Source: Solimonas thermocellulolyticum
Lineage (GTDB): Bacteria > Pseudomonadota > Gammaproteobacteria > Nevskiales > Nevskiaceae
Assembly: GCF_040327995.1 (NCBI RefSeq)
Contig: NZ_JBEPIJ010000004.1
Coordinates: 178,684-242,683, forward strand
DNA: 64,000 nt
Reading direction: 5' to 3'
How positions within the stretch are numbered: position 1 is the first letter of the stretch; each line of letters opens with the position of its first letter. Below the pieces are notes generated by a model. The model saw nothing but the letters and a program-made list of their open reading frames with translations. It ran no database searches and was not told the origin of the DNA. The position numbers and the translations under genes were made by a program. Shown here one piece after another: positions 33,693-43,688 of this stretch.

Positions 33693-35665
33693 TGATGCGC
33701 CCGTCGCCATCGCCGTCGCAGACCGGCTTGTTGCGCGAGCTCGGCGCGCTGACGAGGTCGACCTATCGGTTGTCGCAGGGGTTCGTGCCCCTGCTGCGCC
33801 TGCTCGCCTCCGAAAACGACGTGACCCGTGACGAGCTCGCGCAGGCGATCGATCGCGCCTTCGAGGGTCTGTACCGGCACCCACTGCTGCGCCAAACCGA
33901 GCGGCTGACCCGCTACTTGCGTGCGCGTCGCCTGATTCCCAATGAACAGTCGACCGAGGACCTGATCCGCTTCGTGGTCGACCAGGCGGTCGCGCGCTCG
34001 CCGATGCAGGTGCCCGAGCAGATCGTCGAGGAGTTCTGGCAGTTCTTCGAGGAGCTGTTCGCGTCGCCCGAGCTCAAAGGGCTGGGCGAGCTGAGTCTGG
34101 ACATGGTGCGGCTGGTGATCCGCACCTACGAGCCGCTACTGGTCGAGCTGATCAACATCCTCAAGGCCGGGCGTCGCTTCAACGCCTGGCAGTTGCAGGA
34201 GATCCTGCGCCGGGCCGCATTGATCCGCGGCGACGTGCTGATCGTGCGCAGACAGATCCGCGCGCTGCGCTACATCAAGCCGTTCTTCCAGACCGATCCC
34301 AAAGACTTCAAGACGCAGGCGCAGATCGTCGCGAGCATGGTGCGCGAGTTCGGGCCGTTCTTCGTCAAGATGGCCCAGGTCGCCGCCGCGAACGCCGACT
34401 TCCTGCCCGAGGAAATCGCGCGTGAGCTGGCCGTGTTCCACGAAGACGTGCCGCCGATGAGCGAGGACGAGGTGGTGCAGGCTTTCGTCGAGAGCTTTGG
34501 CAAGCCGCCGCACAAGCTCTATCTCGACTTCGATCCGGCCAAGCCGGTCAAGTCCGGTTCGATCGGCTCGGTGTACTTCGCCAAGAAGCCCTTCGTCGAG
34601 GACGGCCGCGAGGTGCTGCGGCCGGTGGTCATCAAGGTCGGCCGTCAGAACATCGACCGCGAGTTCGCGATCGGCAAGCTCGTACTCGGCCTGGCGATCA
34701 TGTCCTCGCAGTACTGGGCGCCGCACTCGAAACTGACGCCGTTCCTGCGCGCGATGCAGGAGCAAGTCGACGAGTTCGTCGCCGGCTTCATGGCCGAGCT
34801 CGACTTCGATGCCGAAGCCGCAAATCACCTGCGCTTCGAACAGCGCAGCCTGCGTTCGAGGATGTGGCGCGTGCCGCAGCTCTACGGCCATTCGCGACGC
34901 ATCATCGAGATGGAGTACCTGTCGGATGCCGCGAGCCTGACGCGCGCGCTGGCCGGCATGAGCGCGTCCGAGCGACGCCGCTTCCAGCGTGAGGTCTGCG
35001 AGCGCCTGTTGTACACATTGCTGCACCACGTGTTCGTGCACCAGGAGATCCACGGCGATCTACACCCGGGCAACATCATGGTCGATCGCGACGGCACGCT
35101 CTATTTGATCGACTGGGGCAACGTCGTCGGGCTCGATGGCAAGTGGGGCGCGGTCTGGGACTATCTCGCCGCCGCGGTCACCGCCGACACCGAGCTGCTC
35201 ACTGAGGCGCTGATCCGCGTGAGCACCCAGCCCGAGGCCAACGCCGCCCGACGTGCGGAAATCAAGGCGGCACTCGACGAAACCCTGCGCAAGAAGGGCG
35301 TCGCGCCGCTGACGCGGCGCAACTTCGTCTCCGAGCTCAGGCGCGGTGGCTTCGATGGTCTGCACGCGCGCGGCCAGACGGTGCTGCATCTGTTGTCGAA
35401 CACACAGCAGACCGGCCTGGTGATCAAGCGCGACTATCTGCATCTGTCGCGGGCGCTGTTCGCCGCCGCCGGCTCCTTCGGTTCGCTGTACGAGAACGAC
35501 CCCAAGCGCCGGCTGGCCGCCGATCTGCTGCGCAGCCTGCTGCGCCTGCCGGTGACGCTGACCCAGGACCGCTTACACGAAGAACTCGGCCTGCTGCGGC
35601 GCCGCGCGGCACGCATGCTTCCGCGTGTGCTGCGTCCGCACCGGGCGGCCCTACCGTTGCACTAA
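33692..35665 (+). CDS. ABC1/UbiB-like atypical kinase domain protein
   Basis: 657-aa protein with about 215 residues of unassigned helical sequence, then an ABC1/ADCK/UbiB domain. Recognisable elements are GPFFVKMAQ (the KxGQ motif as Lys226-Met-Ala-Gln229), VVIKV (Lys315), EMEYL, HGDLHPGNIMVD (His454 to Asn461) and LIDWG (Asp474). The alanine-rich nucleotide loop of UbiB is replaced by SGSIGSVY (288-295). It also lacks an evident C-terminal membrane pair. So it is a divergent family member, and a role in ubiquinone synthesis should not be assumed. Overlaps ribA by one base; pyrD follows after 4 bp. Confidence 0.8.
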   Translation: MMRPSPSPSQTGLLRELGALTRSTYRLSQGFVPLLRLLASENDVTRDELAQAIDRAFEGLYRHPLLRQTERLTRYLRARRLIPNEQSTEDLIRFVVDQAVARSPMQVPEQIVEEFWQFFEELFASPELKGLGELSLDMVRLVIRTYEPLLVELINILKAGRRFNAWQLQEILRRAALIRGDVLIVRRQIRALRYIKPFFQTDPKDFKTQAQIVASMVREFGPFFVKMAQVAAANADFLPEEIARELAVFHEDVPPMSEDEVVQAFVESFGKPPHKLYLDFDPAKPVKSGSIGSVYFAKKPFVEDGREVLRPVVIKVGRQNIDREFAIGKLVLGLAIMSSQYWAPHSKLTPFLRAMQEQVDEFVAGFMAELDFDAEAANHLRFEQRSLRSRMWRVPQLYGHSRRIIEMEYLSDAASLTRALAGMSASERRRFQREVCERLLYTLLHHVFVHQEIHGDLHPGNIMVDRDGTLYLIDWGNVVGLDGKWGAVWDYLAAAVTADTELLTEALIRVSTQPEANAARRAEIKAALDETLRKKGVAPLTRRNFVSELRRGGFDGLHARGQTVLHLLSNTQQTGLVIKRDYLHLSRALFAAAGSFGSLYENDPKRRLAADLLRSLLRLPVTLTQDRLHEELGLLRRRAARMLPRVLRPHRAALPLH

Positions 35666-35669
35666 AGCC

Positions 35670-36689
35670 ATGGAATCGCTCTATCGCGCCGCCCGCGCAG
35701 CGCTGTTCCGGCTCGACGCCGAGCACGCGCACGAACTGACCCTCGGCCTGTTCAGGCGCTTGCCGGCACTGGCGACCGCGCCGTTTCGCGGCCCCGTGGT
35801 CGACGCACCGGTCGAACTGCTCGGACTGCGCTTTCGCAACCGCGTCGGCCTCGCCGCCGGACTCGACAAGAACGGCGAATGCCTGCGCGCCTGGCAGGCG
35901 CTGGGTTTCGGCTTCGTCGAAGTCGGCACGGTGACACCGCGGCCGCAGCCGGGCAATCCGAAACCGCGCCTGTTCCGCCTGCCGACGCAAGAGGCGCTGA
36001 TCAACCGGCTGGGCTTCAACAACAAGGGGGTGGACCATCTGCTGCGATGCGTCGCCGAATCCGGCTATCAGGGCGTACTCGGCATCAACATCGGCAAGAA
36101 CGTCGACACGCCGATCGAGCGGGCAGAGGACGACTACCTGCACGGTCTGCGCCGCGTTTACGCGACGGCCTCGTACGTGACGCTGAACATTTCATCGCCG
36201 AACACGAAGAACCTGCGCGACCTGCAGAACGAATCGCACCTACGCGGCTTGCTCACGCGCTTGAGCGCGCAAGGGCGCGCGCTCGCCCAACGGCACGGTA
36301 AGTACACGCCGATCCTGGTCAAGATCGCACCCGATGTCTCCGATGCACAACTCGACGGCATCGCGCTGGCGGCGCGCGAATGCGGCATCGACGGGCTGAT
36401 CGCGACCAACACGACCATCTGCCGTCCGGGCTGCGAGGGCCTGCCGCTGGCGGACGAGACCGGCGGGCTGTCCGGTGCGCCGCTACGAGCATTGGCCGAC
36501 GAAACCCTGCGCAAGCTGCGCATGCGCGTGGGCGCCGATTTTCCGCTGATCGGTGTCGGCGGCATCCATAGCGGCGCCGACGCCAAGGCCAAGCGCGCGG
36601 CCGGCGCCGACCTGGTGCAGATCTATACCGGCTTCATCTACCGCGGACCGGCGCTGATCGGCGAATGCGCTGCTGCCTTGTCGACCTGA
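35670..36689 (+). CDS. pyrD: Dihydroorotate dehydrogenase (quinone), class 2
   Basis: 339-aa membrane-associated flavoenzyme of pyrimidine synthesis that passes electrons to quinone. The N-terminal helical extension (residues 1-40) is the membrane/quinone site of class 2 enzymes. Then GLAAGLDKNGE, the PRPQPGNPKPRLFRL loop, NISSPNTKNLR with the catalytic Ser, and the FMN-phosphate motifs GVGGIHSGADA and VQIYTGFIYRGP follow. The ATG at 35670 is only 4 bp from the preceding gene, so the two are probably co-transcribed. Confidence 0.97.
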   Translation: MESLYRAARAALFRLDAEHAHELTLGLFRRLPALATAPFRGPVVDAPVELLGLRFRNRVGLAAGLDKNGECLRAWQALGFGFVEVGTVTPRPQPGNPKPRLFRLPTQEALINRLGFNNKGVDHLLRCVAESGYQGVLGINIGKNVDTPIERAEDDYLHGLRRVYATASYVTLNISSPNTKNLRDLQNESHLRGLLTRLSAQGRALAQRHGKYTPILVKIAPDVSDAQLDGIALAARECGIDGLIATNTTICRPGCEGLPLADETGGLSGAPLRALADETLRKLRMRVGADFPLIGVGGIHSGADAKAKRAAGADLVQIYTGFIYRGPALIGECAAALST

Positions 36690-36694
36690 TGCGG

Positions 36695-36724
36695 TTGCCG
36701 GTTTCACGCCGAATCCAGTACAGT
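36695..36724 (+). promoter_or_regulatory. Putative sigma-70 promoter for the OmpA-like gene
   Basis: TTGCCG (36695-36700), an 18-bp spacer and TACAGT (36719-36724), followed by GCCGCCGC, 42 bp before the ATG. Confidence 0.5.
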
Positions 36725-36765
36725 GCCGCCGCAATAACTTCGAACATTTCCTTGGGGGTCAGACG

Positions 36766-37980
36766 ATGCGCAAGATGCTGATTCCGGCAGCCGCGGCCGC
36801 GCTGCTGTGGTCTGGCGTTTCACCCGCGGTGGCCGTGACGGATGACGGCATTCCGTATCTGGGTACGGGCTACCTGCACGAGTTCGGCGACGACAGTCGC
36901 GACTCGGACAATGGTGACGGTTTCGAGGTCCGTCTCGGCTGGCCGCTCGGCAAGTACGGCTACGACAATCTGTCGATCGAGGGTCTGTTCCACGCGTTGC
37001 GCCGTGATCGCGACATCGACGGCAACCCGGACTACCAGCGCGGCCTGATGGTCGACCTGGTCTATGACTTCGGCCTGTACGGCTGGGGCAGCGATGCCTC
37101 CACCAAGGCGCGCTTCAAGCCTTTCGTGCTCGCCGGTCTGGGTGTCGTGCAAGAAGACGTGCGCGGCGACGAGCACGAGCACTTCGGCATCAACCTCGGC
37201 GGCGGCTTGCTGATACCGCTGAACTGGCACGATCTCGCCGCGCGTTTCGAGGCACGTGTGCTGGCGCAGGACAACGACGACTCGGTCCAGGGTGAAGACC
37301 GGCTGATCGACTATCGTCTCGGGCTTGGCCTGCAGTTGCCGCTGAGCTTCCTGTTTCCGACGTCGGCGCCGGTGGTACCACCAGCCGACGAGTGCGCGAT
37401 CGCCGTCGTCGATCCGATCACCGGCCGCAGCGACTGTGGCCTGGATTCCGACCGCGACGGCGTGCTCGACGGCCTCGACGAGTGTCCGGCGACGCCGAGC
37501 GGATCGGTCGTCGACGCCCGCGGCTGCACCCTGGACCTGGGCAGCGACGCCGACAATGACGGTGTCCCCAACGACGCCGACCGCTGTCCGGAAACCCCGG
37601 CAGGGGCGCAGGTCGATGCCCTTGGCTGCGTGGTCGCGCAGACGCTGGTACTGCGCGGCGTGAACTTCGAGAACGATTCCGCCGTGCTCACACCGGAGTC
37701 GCGGGAGATTCTCGACGGCGTCGCCGATTCCTTGAAGAGCCAGCCAAACCTGCGGGTCGAGATCGGCGGGCATACCGACAGCATCGGCAACGATACCTAC
37801 AACGACATCCTGTCGAGGCAGCGTGCCGAGGCGGTGCGCCAGTACCTGATCGCGCGTGGCGTCGCCGCCGATCGCCTGGTCGCGATGGGCTACGGCGAGT
37901 TCAAACCGATTGACTCGAACGAGACTGCCGAAGGCCGCGCCAAGAACCGTCGCGTCGAGTTCAAGCTGATCGTCGAGTAA
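36766..37980 (+). CDS. OmpA-family outer membrane protein with thrombospondin type 3-like repeats
   Basis: 404-aa protein. Signal peptide (cleaved around AVAV, residues 22-25), then an eight-strand-like N-terminal barrel (residues 25-205). A short calcium-binding linker has two TSP3-like repeats (DSDRDGVLDGLDECPATPSG and DADNDGVPNDADRCPETPAG, each with a Cys pair). The C-terminal OmpA domain binds peptidoglycan (VNFENDSAVL, IGGHTDSIGND, NRRVEFKLI). It is therefore a porin-like anchor between outer membrane and wall. An intrinsic terminator follows. Confidence 0.93.
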   Translation: MRKMLIPAAAAALLWSGVSPAVAVTDDGIPYLGTGYLHEFGDDSRDSDNGDGFEVRLGWPLGKYGYDNLSIEGLFHALRRDRDIDGNPDYQRGLMVDLVYDFGLYGWGSDASTKARFKPFVLAGLGVVQEDVRGDEHEHFGINLGGGLLIPLNWHDLAARFEARVLAQDNDDSVQGEDRLIDYRLGLGLQLPLSFLFPTSAPVVPPADECAIAVVDPITGRSDCGLDSDRDGVLDGLDECPATPSGSVVDARGCTLDLGSDADNDGVPNDADRCPETPAGAQVDALGCVVAQTLVLRGVNFENDSAVLTPESREILDGVADSLKSQPNLRVEIGGHTDSIGNDTYNDILSRQRAEAVRQYLIARGVAADRLVAMGYGEFKPIDSNETAEGRAKNRRVEFKLIVE

Positions 37981-38012
37981 TCGCCGCGCGCGGGCGCAGG
38001 CCGTCTCACCGA

Positions 38013-38042
38013 CGCGGCCATCGGTAAGATGGCCGCGTTTTT
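38013..38042 (+). terminator. Intrinsic terminator after the OmpA-like gene
   Basis: Nine-base stem CGCGGCCAT/ATGGCCGCG with a 7-base loop, followed by TTTTT. It lies 33 bp after the stop codon and ends just before the ATG of the DUF1289 gene. Confidence 0.85.
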
Positions 38043-38047
38043 CGTCG

Positions 38048-38293
38048 ATGACGCAGCGTTTCGTGTCCGAGCCCGTGCCGTCCGAACATTTTGGCGATGT
38101 GCCATCGCCGTGCATCAAGGTGTGCACGCTCGACGCCCGCGGCCTGTGCACGGGCTGCCTGCGCCATATCGACGAGATCACGTGCTGGGGTGCGGCAACA
38201 CCGGCGCAGCGGCGGGCCATCCTCGATCGCATCGCCCAGCGCCGGGCCGCACTCGCAGCGGCCTTGAACCGTGAGCAAGGGGCAGAAACTTGA
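38048..38293 (+). CDS. DUF1289 domain protein
   Basis: 81-aa protein with the DUF1289 pattern: PSPCIKVCTLDARGLCTGCLRHIDEITCWG, with five cysteines, and then a helical tail. The family is small, widespread in proteobacteria and unassigned; cysteine spacing hints at a metal site. The ATG starts 5 bp after the preceding terminator's T-run. The stop overlaps the next start (TTGA), so the two are coupled. Confidence 0.85.
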   Translation: MTQRFVSEPVPSEHFGDVPSPCIKVCTLDARGLCTGCLRHIDEITCWGAATPAQRRAILDRIAQRRAALAAALNREQGAET

Positions 38294-38763
38294 ACCACAG
38301 CGTTTCGCAGAAGACGGCCGTGCAACAGACTCTTTCGCAGCAAGATTTCGCTTTCACCTGCCGCGTGCCGACGCGTTGGTCGGATCTCGACATGCTCGGC
38401 CACGTCAACAACGCGCGCTTCTTCTCGTTCGACGAGAGCGCGCGACTCGAGTACTTCGGCGAGCTGATGCGCGGCGATCCAACGTTCTGGAAGGAGCGCG
38501 GCTTCATCCTTGCACGCATCGAGTGTGATTTTCTCGCCCAGCTCCATCACCCGGCGGTGGTCGACATCGGCTTTCGCATCGCGCGTATCGGGCGTAGCAG
38601 CATGAACACGCTCGCCGGCATGTTCGTCGACGGCAAGCCGGTGGCGGTCAGCCGCGGCGTCCTGGTGTGGTTCAACTACGAACTGCAAAAGCCGCAGCCG
38701 GTGCCCGACGATGTGCGCGCGCTGATCCGTGCGCGCGAGGTCATCGCGCCGGAGGAAAACTAG
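38290..38763 (+). CDS. Acyl-CoA thioesterase, 4-hydroxybenzoyl-CoA-thioesterase-like hotdog fold
   Basis: 157-aa hotdog protein. The active-site segment TRWSDLDMLGHVNNARFFSF (residues 30-49) matches the 4HBT family, with Asp in DMLGHVNN as the likely catalytic acid. RIECDFLAQLHHPAVVDI follows. The only reasonable start is TTG at 38290, which overlaps the stop of the DUF1289 gene. Substrate unknown. Convergent with the next gene: the stop codons overlap by 4 bp. Confidence 0.85.
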   Translation: MNHSVSQKTAVQQTLSQQDFAFTCRVPTRWSDLDMLGHVNNARFFSFDESARLEYFGELMRGDPTFWKERGFILARIECDFLAQLHHPAVVDIGFRIARIGRSSMNTLAGMFVDGKPVAVSRGVLVWFNYELQKPQPVPDDVRALIRAREVIAPEEN

Positions 38764-39251
38764 ATCTTCAGCTCGCTGAACTCGCGCGCGGGCACGCCGC
38801 GCGCCCAGAGGTCGTCGAAATCCTTGAGGCGCAGCCGCGCGTCGAGCGGTGCATCGGCGTGGTAGCGCGCCTGGAGCGCCTCCGGCGAGGCGCGCTGCAG
38901 CAGACTGCGGCCGTCGGCGATGACCCATTCCTCGACCACACCGAGATCGGCCTCGTCGAGTTGACGGAACTGGATGCGGCTGGGCAACCTGCGCGCGAGC
39001 TCGACGAAGCGATGCGCGGAGCGCATCGCCAGCGCCGGCTGGTTCACCAGCACGCGAACGCGCGCACGCTCATGGGCGAGGCAGAAGTGTTTGATCCGTT
39101 CGACCAAGCCCTCGTCGCCGTAGATCGCCGCGTCGAAGCCGTGACTGAGTATCGCCAGCTCGTAGCGCGCCTGCGCGATCAGGCGCTGCAGCGCGGCGGC
39201 GTAGCCTGCGCGGCCGCTGACGGTTTCGGGCATACGGCCGCGCTCGTCCAT
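38760..39251 (-). CDS. Phospholipase D-fold-like protein of unknown function
   Basis: 163-aa protein whose strand-helix pattern (YELAILSHGFDAAIYGDEGLV, ARVRVLVNQP, HRFVELARRLPSRIQFRQL, EEWVIADGRSLLQR, FDDLWARGVPAREF) recalls half of a phospholipase D fold. It lacks the HKD catalytic motif, so it is probably not a hydrolase. It follows purB closely on the same strand (gap 4 bp). I would call it unknown with a PLD-like shape; the assignment is by pattern only. Confidence 0.6.
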   Translation of the reverse strand: MDERGRMPETVSGRAGYAAALQRLIAQARYELAILSHGFDAAIYGDEGLVERIKHFCLAHERARVRVLVNQPALAMRSAHRFVELARRLPSRIQFRQLDEADLGVVEEWVIADGRSLLQRASPEALQARYHADAPLDARLRLKDFDDLWARGVPAREFSELKI

Positions 39252-39255
39252 CGCC

Positions 39256-40623
39256 TCACACCGCCTTGGCCTGATCGACGGCGTTGCCGATGTAGCTCGC
39301 CGGCGTCATCTGCAGCAGGCGCTGCTTCTCCGCTTCCGGCAGGTCGAGCGCGGAGACGAACGCGCGGATCGCGTCGCGGCCGATCCGCTGTCCGCGCGTC
39401 AGGCGCTTGAGCTGCTCGTAGGGCTCGGGCAGACCATAGCGGCGCATCACCGTCTGGATCGCCTCGCCGAGCACTTCCCAATTCTGGTCAAGGTCTTGCC
39501 CCATGCGCCAGGCGTCGGCTTCGAGCTTGCCGATCCCCTTGACGATCGCCTGGTAGGCGATCAGCGCATGGGCGGCACCGACGCCGAGGTTACGCAGTAC
39601 GGTCGAGTCGGTGAGATCGCGCTGCCAGCGCGAGATCGGCAGCTTCTCGGCGAGATGCTGCAGTACCGCGTTGGACAGCCCCAGGTTGCCCTCGCCATTC
39701 TCGAAATCGATCGGATTGACCTTGTGCGGCATGGTCGAGCTGCCGACCTCACCGTCGACTGTCTTCTGACGGAAGTAGCCGACCGAGATATAGCCCCAGA
39801 TGTCGCGGCAGAAGTCGATCAGGATGGTGTTGATGCGCGACAGCGCGTGGAAGTACTCGGCGATGTAGTCGTGCGGCTCGATCTGGGTGGTCGCCGGCGA
39901 GGCTTCGATGCCCAACGAAGTGAGGACTTCCCGGGTCAGCGCCGGCCAGTCGACGTCCGGGTAGGCCGCCAGGTGCGCGTTCCAGTTGCCGACTGCGCCG
40001 TTCATCTTGCCGAGGATCGCCACCTGCGCGAATTGTTCGCGCTGACGGCGCAAACGGTGCACGAACACGGCCATCTCCTTGCCCAGCGTCGTCGGCGATG
40101 CCGGCTGGCCGTGGGTGCGCGACAGCATCGGCTGTTCGGCATAGGCGTGTGCCAGGCCGCGGATGGACTTGATCACCTGGTCGATCGCCGGCAGCAGCAC
40201 CTGTTCGCGCGCATCCTTGAGCATCAGCGCGTGCGCGAGGTTGTTGATGTCCTCGGAGGTGCAGGCGAAGTGAATGAACTCTTTGATGCCGCCGAGCTCG
40301 GGATGCGAGCTGATGCGCTCCTTGAGGTAGTACTCGACGGCCTTGACGTCGTGATTGGTCGTGTCCTCGATCGCCTTGACTCGCTGCGCCTCCTCGATCG
40401 TGAAGTTCTCGGCGATGCGGTCGAGCTTTTCGCGCGCCGCGGCCGAGAGCTTGGCCACCTCGGTGATCGACGGTTGCGCCGCCAGCGTCTCCAGCCAACG
40501 GATCTCGGCGAGCACGCGGTAACGCATCAGTCCGTACTCGCTGAAGATCGCGCGCAGCTTGACGGTCTTTTCGGCGTAACGGCCGTCGACGGGGGAGATG
40601 GCGGACAGCGAGGTCAGATTCAT
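39256..40623 (-). CDS. purB: Adenylosuccinate lyase
   Basis: 455-aa enzyme that releases fumarate from SAICAR and adenylosuccinate in purine synthesis. N-terminus MNLTSLSAISPVDGRYAEKT, general-acid region TSEDINN, RTHGQPASPTTLGKE, and the flexible signature loop SSTMPHKVNPIDFEN are all present. Length matches E. coli PurB. Start chosen at the ATG at 40623. An upstream in-frame ATG exists, but the conserved N-terminus begins here. Divergent from fumC with 93 bp between. Confidence 0.97.
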   Translation of the reverse strand: MNLTSLSAISPVDGRYAEKTVKLRAIFSEYGLMRYRVLAEIRWLETLAAQPSITEVAKLSAAAREKLDRIAENFTIEEAQRVKAIEDTTNHDVKAVEYYLKERISSHPELGGIKEFIHFACTSEDINNLAHALMLKDAREQVLLPAIDQVIKSIRGLAHAYAEQPMLSRTHGQPASPTTLGKEMAVFVHRLRRQREQFAQVAILGKMNGAVGNWNAHLAAYPDVDWPALTREVLTSLGIEASPATTQIEPHDYIAEYFHALSRINTILIDFCRDIWGYISVGYFRQKTVDGEVGSSTMPHKVNPIDFENGEGNLGLSNAVLQHLAEKLPISRWQRDLTDSTVLRNLGVGAAHALIAYQAIVKGIGKLEADAWRMGQDLDQNWEVLGEAIQTVMRRYGLPEPYEQLKRLTRGQRIGRDAIRAFVSALDLPEAEKQRLLQMTPASYIGNAVDQAKAV

Positions 40624-40716
40624 GTCGAGCAAAAGCGGGGTAGACGATGCCCGGCACATCGCGGGCAGGGGTCGTATTGTACGCCTACGATCTCGCCTGA
40701 CCCTGAAAGACACGAC

Positions 40717-42150
<1,434 letters not shown>

Positions 42151-42238
42151 CCGCCTGCGCCCGACACCGTTGATCGGCGTTGGCCTACGGCCCGTCGGTC
42201 GCCGGATTCGTATTCTGCGGACGCTGCTTTAAGTTGCG

Positions 42239-43609
42239 GTGAAGCCCGTGAACGGTGATCCACCGATGTTCGACTTCAACTGGCGTAACGCCCGCCGCAA
42301 ACCGCAGGACCCGCAGGCCGAGGGTGCCGAACGCCCAGTGCCGTTTCTCGCGGTCTACGCGCCGACCGAATGGGGGCTCGCCGATCCCGCCTGGCAGGAT
42401 CTGTTACAGAAGGCGGTGCCCATCGGATGCCGCGTCGCGATGCGCGCCGTCGAACAGACACCGCCGGAGGTATCGGCGGCGCCGCTGGATGCTGAGTTCG
42501 CGCTGGGTCTGTTCGTGCCGCCGGCGGCGCTCGACCGGCTGGCCGACCGCGTACTCGCTGCCCGCGAAGCGGGTGCGGCGGCGACGCTGATCGTCGCCGT
42601 GCAAGGCCAGCAGCTCGCCGCGCTCGGACGCTGGCTGCAGTCGCGCGCGCACAAGGGGCGTCTGGTCGGCCTGCGCCTGATCCTGGCGCGCGACACCGAG
42701 GACGTACTGCGCCAGCTGCCGGAGCGTATGCGTCACGGCGTCGAGGACAACCTGATCCGCATGCCGGTATCGACCGAAATCGAAGATTCTCCGCACAAGA
42801 ATTTCTTCGTCTTCAGTCCGGAACTGCAGTCGCTGGTCGGCCGTATCCGCGCGTATGCCCGCAACGGCATCTCGCGCGCCTACCTGCTCGGCGGACCCGG
42901 CAGCGGCAAGACCTCGCTGGCGTATTTTTACTATCTGGTCCGCAACAAGGGGCGCTTCGTGTCGGTGAACCTCGCCGCCGAGAACACCGGCGACAAGGCA
43001 GCCGTCAAATCCCTGCTTTGCGGCCATGTCATGGGCGCTTTTCCCGGCGCGGGCGCACGGCTGGGTGCCTTCACGGTGGCGCGCGACGGCGTCTGCTTCA
43101 TCGACGAGGCGCACGGCGTGACCGGTGCGGTCATGGAAGTCTTGATGGAGGCGCTCGACAACGGCCAATACATGCCGTTCGGCGCCTCGGCCAAGCAGCC
43201 GCTCGATTGCGCGCTGCTGTTTGCCACCAACCGCAGCTGGGCCTCGCTGCAGGCCTCGGTCAACATCGACGAGTTCACGCGCCTGGGCGCGGCCGTGCTC
43301 GAAGTGCCCGAGTTGTACAAGCGCGAGGAAGACCTGATCGCGGTGGTGGCGACGACGCTGGCGCGCTTGGGTGCGAGCTGCACGACCTGGACCGCGCCCG
43401 AGGGCATCGACGAGGCGGCCTGGCGACGCATCCGCGAATGCCGCTGGCACGGCAACGTACGCGCACTGGTGCGCGTGATCGAGGCGGCTTTCGTCGAAAC
43501 GGCGGCCAATGGCGCCACCACGTTGATCCCGGCCGCGGCGATCGAGGGCGGCATCGCGCTCTGGGAGCCGGCCCAGCATCACAGCCATCGCCTCTACGCG
43601 GCGGCGTGA
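42239..43609 (+). CDS. Orphan sigma-54-activator-like AAA+ ATPase
   Basis: 456-aa protein (447 if the ATG at 42266 is used). Residues 30-180 match no domain I know. Residues 185-420 form an AAA+ domain of the NtrC type: Walker A GGPGSGKTS (218-226), a GAFTGA-like loop reading GAFPGA (266-271), Walker B VCFIDEAHG (285-293), sensor I FATNR (328-332), Arg348 at the arginine-finger region and sensor II WHGNVRAL (403-410). There is no receiver domain and no C-terminal helix-turn-helix. So it is probably not an ordinary enhancer-binding activator. It lies between fumC and class I fumarase, 88 and 79 bp away. Confidence 0.75.
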   Translation: MKPVNGDPPMFDFNWRNARRKPQDPQAEGAERPVPFLAVYAPTEWGLADPAWQDLLQKAVPIGCRVAMRAVEQTPPEVSAAPLDAEFALGLFVPPAALDRLADRVLAAREAGAAATLIVAVQGQQLAALGRWLQSRAHKGRLVGLRLILARDTEDVLRQLPERMRHGVEDNLIRMPVSTEIEDSPHKNFFVFSPELQSLVGRIRAYARNGISRAYLLGGPGSGKTSLAYFYYLVRNKGRFVSVNLAAENTGDKAAVKSLLCGHVMGAFPGAGARLGAFTVARDGVCFIDEAHGVTGAVMEVLMEALDNGQYMPFGASAKQPLDCALLFATNRSWASLQASVNIDEFTRLGAAVLEVPELYKREEDLIAVVATTLARLGASCTTWTAPEGIDEAAWRRIRECRWHGNVRALVRVIEAAFVETAANGATTLIPAAAIEGGIALWEPAQHHSHRLYAAA

Positions 43610-43647
43610 GGCGCCCCTGGGCGCGGGCCGCGAGGCGCAAAACCGGG

Positions 43648-43653
43648 TAGGAT
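43648..43653 (+). promoter_or_regulatory. Possible -10 element for class I fumarase
   Basis: TAGGAT followed by GCGCGCCCGG, 36 bp before the ATG. It has the same layout as before several other genes here. No clear -35. Confidence 0.4.
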
Positions 43654-43688
43654 GCGCGCCCGGTGATCTCTCCGAGCCGCGCAGCCGT

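Noticed and set aside
36820..38928. A 702-codon minus-strand frame across the OmpA-like, DUF1289 and thioesterase genes
   Set aside because: It spans three well-supported plus-strand genes and an intrinsic terminator; composition is that of a shadow.
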